Source: DAIOSQ01 sp036752465 (GTDB taxonomy: Bacteria; Pseudomonadota; Gammaproteobacteria; Legionellales; Legionellaceae). From it: 5,967 nt of DNA. Under the pieces are notes generated by a model that searched no databases, was not told the origin of the DNA, and worked only from the letters and a program-made list of their open reading frames with translations. Shown piece by piece: positions 1-5,885 of this stretch. Where the stretch lies: NCBI GenBank assembly GCA_036752465.1, contig DAIOSQ010000108.1:1-5967 (forward strand), written 5' to 3'. The stretch's first letter is position 1; each line of letters opens with the position of its first letter. Both the position numbers and the translations under genes were made by a program.

Positions 1-215
1 TAGATGAAGTGGATGCACCACTAGATGATAATAATGTACGGCTTTTTTGTGATTTGATGAAAGAATTATCTCAGAATGTGCAGTTTTTATTTATTACGCA
101 CAATAAAGTAACGATGGAACTGGCAGAACAGTTGATTGGGGTGACTATGCACGAGCCTGGTGTGTCGCGTGTGGTTGCAGTTGATGTGGCAGCGGCGTTT
201 TCGACACCGCAATAG
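1..215 (+). CDS. smc: Chromosome segregation ATPase SMC, C-terminal end (5' truncated)
   Basis: This is the last 70 or so residues of SMC, the ABC-type ATPase that organises and compacts the chromosome. The 5' part lies outside the window, and the reading frame is already open at base 3. The first visible residues, DEVDAPLDD, are the end of the Walker B motif and the D-loop of the C-terminal ATPase lobe. About 30 residues later FITHNK is the switch (H-loop) histidine region. The tail MHEPGVSRVVAVD is the typical SMC C-terminus. The GTG at base 9 lies inside the Walker B motif and is not a real start. The TAG stop (213-215) overlaps the ribosome binding site of zipA. The family assignment is secure; only the C-terminal lobe can be judged. 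Confidence 0.95.
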   Translation, partial: DEVDAPLDDNNVRLFCDLMKELSQNVQFLFITHNKVTMELAEQLIGVTMHEPGVSRVVAVDVAAAFSTPQ

Positions 216-219
216 GAGA
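214..219 (+). promoter_or_regulatory. Ribosome binding site of zipA overlapping the smc stop
   Basis: AGGAGA begins inside the smc TAG stop codon and lies 8 bases before the ATG at 228. It selects ATG 228. Two other ATGs at 220 and 223 are in another frame, lie too close to the site, and reach a stop at 247-249. Confidence 0.8.
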
Positions 220-227
220 ATGATGGT

Positions 228-956
228 ATGGCTACAAATTGGAGTGTGATTCTCAATGTGCTGTTGTTGTTGGTGGTGATCGTTGCAATCGGACGAATGC
301 TAAAAGCCAAGCGAGAACAAATGAAACCGGCACAAGCTGTATCGTCTTCACCTGTTGGACCATCCGTGCCATTTAAATACCCACCGACCGATGATATTAT
401 TGCTGTGCGCAAGGTTGAGTTGCATGAGCTTCGTGCGCAGGAAAGTACGGTAGCTGATACCCATGCGCGCCCCAAGATACCGCCGTTACCAGATAATAGT
501 GTCGTGAGCAAGGCAGGAGCGCAAGTCTCTCATCTTATGCTGTTTTTGTCCGCCAAAAGTAATAGGGTATTGGCAGGATACGAGTTGCTACAATCGATAT
601 TGGTCAGTGGATTTAGATTTGGTGAGGGACAGATTTTTCATCGACATCAATTTCCACATGGCAAGGGCCCGGTCTTATGCAGTCTCGCTACCGCAACTGC
701 CGATGGCACCTTTGATTTGCAAAATATAGGCGCTTTTTCGGTTAGGGGACTGTGCTTGTTCATGCAAACATCCGGGAATAGTTTAATAGATCAAGAGCGT
801 TTCACTATCATGTACGAAACGGCGAAGCAATTGAGTGAGAGCCTTGATACCAATCTATTAGACGAGCAGCGTAAACTGTTTACCGAAGAGAGTTTTGCGT
901 GCGTTATGCGTTTTCTGGGCGTCAGTGCAACCGAAGTAATTCATGGGGTAATCTAG
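228..956 (+). CDS. zipA: Cell division protein ZipA
   Basis: ZipA is an inner-membrane protein that tethers FtsZ filaments to the membrane at the division site. The 242-residue product starts with a hydrophobic helix (about residues 6-23) followed by basic residues (KAKREQ), giving the N-out, C-in topology known for ZipA. Residues about 30-100 form a low-complexity linker with proline-rich spots (RPKIPPLPD). Residues about 102-235 are the FtsZ-binding domain, with the recognisable stretches IFHRHQFPHGKGPVLCSLA, GTFDLQNI, GLCLFMQ and LLDEQRKLFT, which closely parallel E. coli ZipA. E. coli ZipA is about 328 residues; the difference is almost all in a shorter linker. The gene lies 12 bp after smc, the usual neighbour, but ligA does not follow it. 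murF starts 4 bp after the stop. The assignment rests on the C-terminal domain, the membrane anchor and the smc linkage. Confidence 0.93.
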   Translation: MATNWSVILNVLLLLVVIVAIGRMLKAKREQMKPAQAVSSSPVGPSVPFKYPPTDDIIAVRKVELHELRAQESTVADTHARPKIPPLPDNSVVSKAGAQVSHLMLFLSAKSNRVLAGYELLQSILVSGFRFGEGQIFHRHQFPHGKGPVLCSLATATADGTFDLQNIGAFSVRGLCLFMQTSGNSLIDQERFTIMYETAKQLSESLDTNLLDEQRKLFTEESFACVMRFLGVSATEVIHGVI

Positions 957-960
957 ACAC

Positions 961-2292
961 ATGAATTTAAAAGATATCGCGGCTGCATTGCAGCTGAGTG
1001 TTGTAGACAACATTCCTTTGACTGGGGTGACGATCGACAGTCGAAAGGTGCAGCCTGGCAATTTATTTATTGCCATTAAGGGTGAACGGCACGATGGTCA
1101 TGATTATCTTCTAGCAGCAGCAAACCAAGGTGCGGCCGCAGTGCTCTGTCAGCAGCGTGTGGCGGGGGTGCAGATCCCACAGTTGCTTGTGCCGAATACG
1201 CTGCAAGCTTTGGCAGATATTGCCAAAGCTTATCGACAAACGTTAGCACCGCGGGTGATAGCCTTGACTGGTAGCAATGGCAAGACGACCGTCAAAGAGA
1301 TGATTTATGCCATGCTGCCAGAGCCTAAATATGCAACCCGTGGTAATCTTAATAACCATATTGGCGTTCCTTTGTGTGTCTTATCATTGAATTCACTGCA
1401 TAAATATGCAGTATTTGAGTTGGGTGCTAACCAGCCTGGAGATATTGCATATACCGTGCCGTTAGTACAGCCTGATGTAACCTTGATTAATAATATTGGC
1501 CCAGCGCATATTGCGGGTTTTGGTAGCATCGATGGTGTGGCACGAGCGAAAGGCGAAATTCATCAGTGTTTGTCTGTCGAGGGTACAGCAATTCTCAATG
1601 ATGACGATGCTTACGCGCATTTTTGGGATGATATTTTGCAACAGCGTCGTGTCTTGCGGTTTTCAGCAAAACGACCAGCTGATGTGTATGCTCAGCATGC
1701 TTGCATGCGCACAGATGGCTGCATGCAATTCGATTTGGTGACTCCGCGTGCGCGTGCGCCTGTCACGCTTGCGGTAAGAGGGAGCCATCATTTGCACAAT
1801 GCGTTAGCTGCCAGTGCCTGTGCGTATGCTTTAGGCGTGCCCATAACAGAAATTGTGCAAGGGTTGGCAAGCTTTCAAGGTGTTGCTGGCAGAGCTGTGT
1901 TTAGACCAGGGTTGAAGCAGGCTACGATCATTGATGATACTTATAATGCCAATTTGTCCTCTTCCTTGACAGCCATTGAGGTCTTGGCATCCTGCCAAGG
2001 TCGTCGCATTCTTGTGTTTGGTGATATGGCCGAGTTAGGTAGCCATAGTCCGGCGCACCACAGAGCCGTTGGGCTTGCTGCCAAGCAGTATGGTATTGAG
2101 ACTGTGATGACGGTGGGGGTTGATAGTTATCAGACCACGGAAGCATTTGCTGCAGATGGTCATCATTTCGACACGCAACAAGAGTTGGTAACAGCGTTGC
2201 TTCACCAATTAGATTCCCATACGACGATATTGGTGAAGGGATCTCGTTCGAGTGCAATGGAAAAAATTGTACAGCAATTGGTTATCAGTTAG
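961..2292 (+). CDS. murF: UDP-MurNAc-tripeptide--D-Ala-D-Ala ligase MurF
   Basis: MurF is a cytoplasmic ATP-dependent ligase that joins D-Ala-D-Ala to the UDP-MurNAc-tripeptide, the last cytoplasmic step in making the pentapeptide precursor. The 443-residue length fits the family. The N-terminal substrate-binding domain shows TIDSRKVQPGNLFIAIKGER (about 24-43). The central ATPase domain has the P-loop GSNGKTT (104-110), GNLNNHIGVP (128-137), ELGANQPGDIA (153-163), NNIGPAHIAGFGS (177-189) and ARAKGEI (194-200), whose lysine is conserved across Mur ligases. The C-terminal domain has DDTYNAN (325-331), GDMAELG (354-360) and LVKGSRSSAME (424-434). All expected motifs are present. The ATG at 961 follows the zipA stop by 4 bp and has only a weak GGGG (945-948) as a possible ribosome binding site, so translation may depend on coupling to zipA. 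murE, its usual upstream neighbour, is absent. Confidence 0.97.
   Translation: MNLKDIAAALQLSVVDNIPLTGVTIDSRKVQPGNLFIAIKGERHDGHDYLLAAANQGAAAVLCQQRVAGVQIPQLLVPNTLQALADIAKAYRQTLAPRVIALTGSNGKTTVKEMIYAMLPEPKYATRGNLNNHIGVPLCVLSLNSLHKYAVFELGANQPGDIAYTVPLVQPDVTLINNIGPAHIAGFGSIDGVARAKGEIHQCLSVEGTAILNDDDAYAHFWDDILQQRRVLRFSAKRPADVYAQHACMRTDGCMQFDLVTPRARAPVTLAVRGSHHLHNALAASACAYALGVPITEIVQGLASFQGVAGRAVFRPGLKQATIIDDTYNANLSSSLTAIEVLASCQGRRILVFGDMAELGSHSPAHHRAVGLAAKQYGIETVMTVGVDSYQTTEAFAADGHHFDTQQELVTALLHQLDSHTTILVKGSRSSAMEKIVQQLVIS
1205..1231 (+). repeat. Perfect 11-bp inverted repeat within murF
   Basis: The arms AAGCTTTGGCA (1205-1215) and TGCCAAAGCTT (1221-1231) are exact reverse complements separated by a 5-base loop (GATAT). 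The element is fully inside the coding sequence for MurF residues 82-91. No T-run follows it on either strand, so it is not a standard intrinsic terminator. A stable mRNA stem-loop is plausible; a function is not shown. Confidence 0.75.
1695..1728 (+). repeat. Three GCATGC copies with an 8-bp inverted repeat within murF
   Basis: GCATGC occurs at 1695-1700, 1703-1708 and 1721-1726. TTGCATGC (1701-1708) and GCATGCAA (1721-1728) form exact 8-bp arms around a 12-base spacer. The stretch encodes part of MurF residues 245-256, a variable region near the end of the central domain. It may simply reflect local codon choice. Confidence 0.5.
1983..1999 (+). repeat. 7-bp stem, 3-base loop hairpin within murF
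   Basis: CTTGGCA (1983-1989) and TGCCAAG (1993-1999) are perfect arms around the loop TCC. The core TTGGCA/TGCCAA is the same as in the longer hairpin at 1205-1231 of the same gene. No T-run follows. It lies in the coding sequence for MurF residues 341-347. Confidence 0.55.
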
Positions 2293-2296
2293 GAGA
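2291..2296 (+). promoter_or_regulatory. Ribosome binding site of mraY overlapping the murF stop
   Basis: AGGAGA starts inside the murF TAG stop (2290-2292) and lies 5 bases before ATG 2302, after an A-rich stretch. The TAGGAGAA arrangement is identical to the smc-zipA junction, which suggests coupled translation. Confidence 0.8.
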
Positions 2297-2301
2297 AAAA
2301 A

Positions 2302-3387
2302 ATGCTGTATGCAATCACTCAATTATTACAGGGGCAGTACCACGCATTTCGTGTTTTTCAGTATTTAACCTTTCGTTCTATCTTAGCGGCATTGACCGCC
2401 TTACTTGTCGGCTTGTTTTGTGGTCCTATGATGATAAACTGGCTAAGAAAACTACAAATAGGTCAAATGATTAGAGATGATGGCCCAAAGAGTCATTTGT
2501 CAAAATCAGGTACGCCTACCATGGGTGGGGTATTGATTTTATTGGCGGTAACTGTCAGTTGCTTGTTATGGGGTGATTTAAGTCAGGCCAGTTTATGGCT
2601 GGTGTTATGCGTCACATTGGCGTTTGGTATGGTTGGTTTTGTCGATGATTATCGTAAGTTGGTATTAAAAAACAGCAAAGGTTTGCCAGCGCGATGGAAA
2701 TATTTTTGGCAATCACTCATTGCTTGCCTTGCGGCTATGTATTTGTATATGCATGCCAATTTACCGGTCAATTTGCAATTAACTATACCATTCTTCAAGG
2801 ATTCTATCATTCATTTGGGAGTGTTGTTTCCTCTTTTGGCTTATTTTGTAATGGTGGGCAGCAGTAATGCCGTCAATCTTACCGATGGTTTGGATGGGTT
2901 GGCTATTATGCCGATTGTGATGGTTGCAGGCGCATTGGGTATTTTTGCTTACGCATCGAGCAACATATTATATGCCCATTATTTGGTGATCCCATATGTG
3001 CCTGGTAGTGGTGAGTTAACAATTTTTTGTTCTGCGATTGTCGGTGCAGGCTTGGGGTTCCTATGGTACAACACGTATCCTGCGCAGGTTTTTATGGGGG
3101 ATGTTGGCTCGTTATCATTGGGCGCGGCATTGGGTGTCGTGGCCATCATTATTCGACAAGAGCTGGTCTTATTAATTATGGGTGGTTTGTTTGTGCTTGA
3201 AACGGTATCGGTAATTTTGCAAGTCGGTTACTTCAAGTACTCTAAGGGCAAGCGTTTGTTTAGAATGGCACCATTGCATCATCATTTTGAATTAAAAGGT
3301 TGGTCGGAACCAAAGGTTATTGTTCGCTTTTGGATTATTACCGTGATATTTGTCTTGTGTGGCCTAGCAACGTTGAAACTTCGTTAA
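2302..3387 (+). CDS. mraY: Phospho-MurNAc-pentapeptide transferase MraY (lipid I synthase)
   Basis: MraY is an integral membrane enzyme that moves phospho-MurNAc-pentapeptide from UDP onto undecaprenyl phosphate, forming lipid I. At 361 residues it is almost exactly the E. coli length (360) and matches it along its whole length. Key motifs are RDDGPKSHLSKSGTPTMGG (about 58-76), FVDDYRK with the catalytic aspartates D115 and D116 (113-119), NAVNLTDGLDGLA (189-201), the third catalytic aspartate D267 in MGDVGSL, and the HHH loop APLHHHFELKGW (323-334). Many hydrophobic helices are visible, in line with the ten-helix fold of the family. No key residue is missing. It sits between murF and murD, its usual dcw position. 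The start is supported by the strong ribosome binding site and by alignment of the first residues with MraY homologues. Confidence 0.98.
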   Translation: MLYAITQLLQGQYHAFRVFQYLTFRSILAALTALLVGLFCGPMMINWLRKLQIGQMIRDDGPKSHLSKSGTPTMGGVLILLAVTVSCLLWGDLSQASLWLVLCVTLAFGMVGFVDDYRKLVLKNSKGLPARWKYFWQSLIACLAAMYLYMHANLPVNLQLTIPFFKDSIIHLGVLFPLLAYFVMVGSSNAVNLTDGLDGLAIMPIVMVAGALGIFAYASSNILYAHYLVIPYVPGSGELTIFCSAIVGAGLGFLWYNTYPAQVFMGDVGSLSLGAALGVVAIIIRQELVLLIMGGLFVLETVSVILQVGYFKYSKGKRLFRMAPLHHHFELKGWSEPKVIVRFWIITVIFVLCGLATLKLR

Positions 3388-3391
3388 GGAG
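3386..3391 (+). promoter_or_regulatory. Ribosome binding site of murD overlapping the mraY stop
   Basis: AAGGAG overlaps the mraY TAA stop (3385-3387) and lies 8 bases before ATG 3400. A closer, out-of-frame ATG at 3395 opens only a two-codon reading frame (ATG GTA TGA), whose stop overlaps the murD start. Confidence 0.8.
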
Positions 3392-3399
3392 CGCATGGT

Positions 3400-4728
3400 A
3401 TGAGCAAATCAAAATTTTTGATTGTTGGTCTTGGGAAAACCGGGCTATCTATTGCGCGTTACTTACAACGACAAGGCGCTGATTTTGTGGTGTTTGATAC
3501 ACGCAAGATGCCTGATGGTGTTGACGAATTCCGGCATGTTTTTCCTCATGGTGAATTATTTTTGTATGATTTTCCAGCAAAACTTTACGCTGAGATTGCC
3601 GAGATTATTAGTAGCCCCGGTGTTTCCTTAGATGAGCCTTTTCTCCAAGAGGCCAGAGCTCGCAATATTCCAATCATTGGCGATATTGAATTATTGGCCA
3701 GGCATGTCAAGGTACCGATCATTGCTATCACGGGTACGAATGGTAAATCTACCGTGACTACGCTCGTAGGCGAGATGATGAAAGCTGCTAACCTTGCGGT
3801 GGCTGTAGCAGGCAACATCGGTGTACCAGTTCTGGATTTGTTGACAGAGGATGCCTGCTATGATGTATGGGTTTTAGAGTTATCTAGTTTTCAATTGGAT
3901 CTTATCAGTTCTCTTGCACCAATGGTCGCTACAATTTTGAACGTGACGCCCGATCATCTGGACCGGCATCGCACCATGGACGCCTACATTACATCTAAAC
4001 AAAAAATATATCGTCAGGCTAAAAACATAATCTTCAATCGTGATGATATGGCGACAGTTGCCAATCGTGTGGGTGCTATAAGCTTTGGCACCTCTGAACC
4101 TGCAGCTGGTCAGTGGGGACTGCTAGAGGTAGAGGGCGTGCCCCATCTCGCGTATGGTCAAGAATGCTTACTTGCTGCCAATGCACTAAAAATCAAGGGG
4201 ATACATAATTGGATTAATGCACTTGCCGCCTCTGCGGTAGCGCATGTTATGGGGGTTTCATTAGCAAACATATGCCAAGTATTGCGGCAATTCGCTGGTT
4301 TGCCGCATAGAACACAATGGGTGCGAACGCTGAATGGTGTAGAATGGATCAATGATTCCAAGGGGACTAATATTGGCGCCACCATCTCGGCGATTGCCGG
4401 AATTGGCAGTGCAATTCAAGGGAAAGTGGTATTAATTGCCGGTGGACAGGGCAAAGGAGCCAACTTTGTTCCGTTAAGAGAAACCCTCATGCGATATGCG
4501 CGTGCAGTGGTCTTGTTGGGGCAAGATGCACCACTGATTGAGCAAGCAGTTTCTGGGGCGGTGCCCATACATAGAGTCCATAGTTTAGCCGACGCTGTGA
4601 GGGTTGCGCAGCAAACTTCTCAGCACCATGATGTCGTATTGTTGTCTCCAGCATGTGCAAGTTTTGATATGTTTCGCGATTTCAATCATCGTGGCGACCT
4701 GTATACCACTATGGTGAATGCCCTGTGA
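3400..4728 (+). CDS. murD: UDP-MurNAc-L-alanine--D-glutamate ligase MurD
   Basis: MurD is a cytoplasmic ATP-dependent ligase that adds D-glutamate to UDP-MurNAc-L-Ala, the second amino acid of the stem peptide. The 442 residues match the family (E. coli 438). The N-terminal domain opens with the glycine-rich LIVGLGKTGLS (7-17). The ATPase domain has the P-loop ITGTNGKSTVTTL (110-122), AGNIGVP (137-143), VLELSSFQLD (158-167) with the metal-site glutamate E160, and NVTPDHLDRH (181-190). K200, in YITSK, sits where the carbamylated lysine of E. coli MurD lies. The C-terminal domain has LPHR (301-304), NDSKGTN (318-324), AGGQGKG (347-353) and LLSPACASFDMFRDF (414-428). All key residues are present. 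It starts 12 bp after mraY and its TGA overlaps a possible GTG start of ftsW. Confidence 0.98.
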   Translation: MSKSKFLIVGLGKTGLSIARYLQRQGADFVVFDTRKMPDGVDEFRHVFPHGELFLYDFPAKLYAEIAEIISSPGVSLDEPFLQEARARNIPIIGDIELLARHVKVPIIAITGTNGKSTVTTLVGEMMKAANLAVAVAGNIGVPVLDLLTEDACYDVWVLELSSFQLDLISSLAPMVATILNVTPDHLDRHRTMDAYITSKQKIYRQAKNIIFNRDDMATVANRVGAISFGTSEPAAGQWGLLEVEGVPHLAYGQECLLAANALKIKGIHNWINALAASAVAHVMGVSLANICQVLRQFAGLPHRTQWVRTLNGVEWINDSKGTNIGATISAIAGIGSAIQGKVVLIAGGQGKGANFVPLRETLMRYARAVVLLGQDAPLIEQAVSGAVPIHRVHSLADAVRVAQQTSQHHDVVLLSPACASFDMFRDFNHRGDLYTTMVNAL

Positions 4729-4731
4729 GGT
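4727..4731 (+). promoter_or_regulatory. Ribosome binding site supporting ftsW start at 4737
   Basis: GAGGT overlaps the murD TGA stop (4726-4728) and lies 5 bases before ATG 4737. The competing GTG at 4725 has a GGTGA (4713-4717) 7 bases upstream, which is also a plausible site. ATG 4737 is preferred because it repeats the stop-overlap pattern of the other junctions. Confidence 0.55.
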
Positions 4732-4736
4732 ATCGT

Positions 4737-5885
4737 ATGCCCACGCACAATAAACCTTTGGTCTTATATGACAAGTGGTTAATTTTAGCTGTGCTTGGCT
4801 TGCTGATTATTGGTTTAATGATGGTGGCGTCGAGTTCGGTCATGATTTCTACTAAGTATTACCATCAACCTTTTCATTTTTTAATTCGGCAGGCAGGATA
4901 TTTATTTTTTGGATTTTTTTTGTCGCTGATATTGTTGCGTATAGATAGCAGCCTATGGGAAAAAATCAGTGTGCCGCTGTTGTTAATTTGTTTTGTGTTG
5001 TTGCTGGTCGTTTTGGTTCCGGGGTTGGGTCGCATGGTTAATGGCAGTCGTCGCTGGTTGGCCGTCGGACCCATTTCAATTCAGGTTTCTGAGTTGGTCA
5101 AACTGACGATGATTTTTTATGTTGCCGGTTATTTAGTGCGGCAGCAAGATAATATGTCAAAAAGTCTCCTGGGGTTTATAAAACCCATGTTGGTATTGAG
5201 CATTGTGGCGCTTTTACTGTTATTAGAACCCGACTTTGGTGCCACGGTGGTGATTACGGGTACTGTGATGGCGATGTTATTTTTAACCGGGGTCAAACTG
5301 CGATATTACATAGGTTTGATGATGGTGGTGGTAGTTGGCTTGGCAGGGCTTGCGGTGTCTTCCCCATACCGTATGGCAAGATTGACGGCTTTTTTAAATC
5401 CGTGGGCGGATCAGTTCAAAAGCGGTTATCAGTTGACGCAGTCGTTGATTGCGTTTGGTCGCGGCGGATTGTCGGGGGTTGGCCTGGGGGGGAGTGTTCA
5501 GAAGTTATTTTATTTGCCAGAATCTCATACTGATTTTCTGTTCGCTGTGCTGGCGGAAGAGTTGGGCTTGCTAGGAATTATTCTCGTGCTGGCATTGTAT
5601 AGTATACTGGTGTGGAGAGGGCTTGTGATCGGGTATCAGGCGTATCTTCAGGAGCGCTTATTTGCAGCTTACACTGCCTATGGTTTGACGTTCTGGTTAG
5701 GTATGCAAGCGGCGATCAATATGGGAGTGAATTCGGGGTTATTGCCAACGAAAGGACTCACGTTACCTTTTTTAAGTTATGGCGGTGCGAGTATTGTGGT
5801 GAACTGCATGATAATCGCAATTTTATTGCGAATTGATCATGAAAATCGTTGGCAGTTTCTGGGCTTGAGGCGGTCTTTTAGTTAG
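4737..5885 (+). CDS. ftsW: Septal peptidoglycan glycosyltransferase FtsW (SEDS family)
   Basis: FtsW is a polytopic inner-membrane SEDS protein that polymerises lipid II into septal glycan strands together with the transpeptidase FtsI. From ATG 4737 the product is 382 residues; a GTG at 4725, overlapping the murD stop as GTGA, would add four residues. About ten hydrophobic segments are visible, consistent with the family. SEDS signatures include NGSRRWLAVGPISIQVSELVK (about 102-122), LLLEPDFGATVV (161-172), LNPWAD (220-225), SGYQLTQSLIAFGRGGLSG (229-247), LPESHTDFLFAVLAEELG (260-277) with the catalytic aspartate D266, and NMGVNSGLLPTKGLTLPFLSYGG (328-350). FtsW rather than RodA is favoured by its place between murD and a probable murG. 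The N-terminal cytoplasmic tail is short compared with E. coli FtsW (414 residues). A T6-GGA-T8 tract (4905-4921) and a G7 tract (5486-5492) lie in the coding sequence. Confidence 0.95.
   Translation: MPTHNKPLVLYDKWLILAVLGLLIIGLMMVASSSVMISTKYYHQPFHFLIRQAGYLFFGFFLSLILLRIDSSLWEKISVPLLLICFVLLLVVLVPGLGRMVNGSRRWLAVGPISIQVSELVKLTMIFYVAGYLVRQQDNMSKSLLGFIKPMLVLSIVALLLLLEPDFGATVVITGTVMAMLFLTGVKLRYYIGLMMVVVVGLAGLAVSSPYRMARLTAFLNPWADQFKSGYQLTQSLIAFGRGGLSGVGLGGSVQKLFYLPESHTDFLFAVLAEELGLLGIILVLALYSILVWRGLVIGYQAYLQERLFAAYTAYGLTFWLGMQAAINMGVNSGLLPTKGLTLPFLSYGGASIVVNCMIIAILLRIDHENRWQFLGLRRSFS

Noticed and set aside
71..511. 146-codon open frame on the minus strand across the smc-zipA junction
   Set aside because: It lies opposite two well-identified genes, has no recognisable domain, and its Ser/Thr/Cys-rich composition is typical of a reverse-frame shadow.
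1496..1904. Two overlapping plus-strand open frames inside murF
   Set aside because: They are out-of-frame readings of conserved murF coding sequence with cysteine-rich, unrecognisable products.
1966..1994. TTGACA in murF as a promoter
   Set aside because: The expected -10 position reads ATCCTG and is occupied by the hairpin; no other -10 fits.
1928..2257. 109-codon minus-strand open frame within murF
   Set aside because: It lies entirely opposite the conserved C-terminal domain of MurF and encodes no recognisable protein.
3841..3869. TTGACA in murD as a possible -35 promoter element
   Set aside because: At 15 to 18 bases downstream there is no good -10; the only TATGAT (3859-3864) is just 12 bases away, too close.
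5172..5186. GGGTTT-ATA-AAACCC hairpin in ftsW
   Set aside because: A 6-bp stem inside conserved coding sequence with no T-run; such short stems are expected by chance.
5597..5608. TATAGT/TATACT words in ftsW as a -10 for a promoter of the next gene
   Set aside because: No -35-like sequence lies at a suitable distance, and the short palindrome is explained by the coding sequence.
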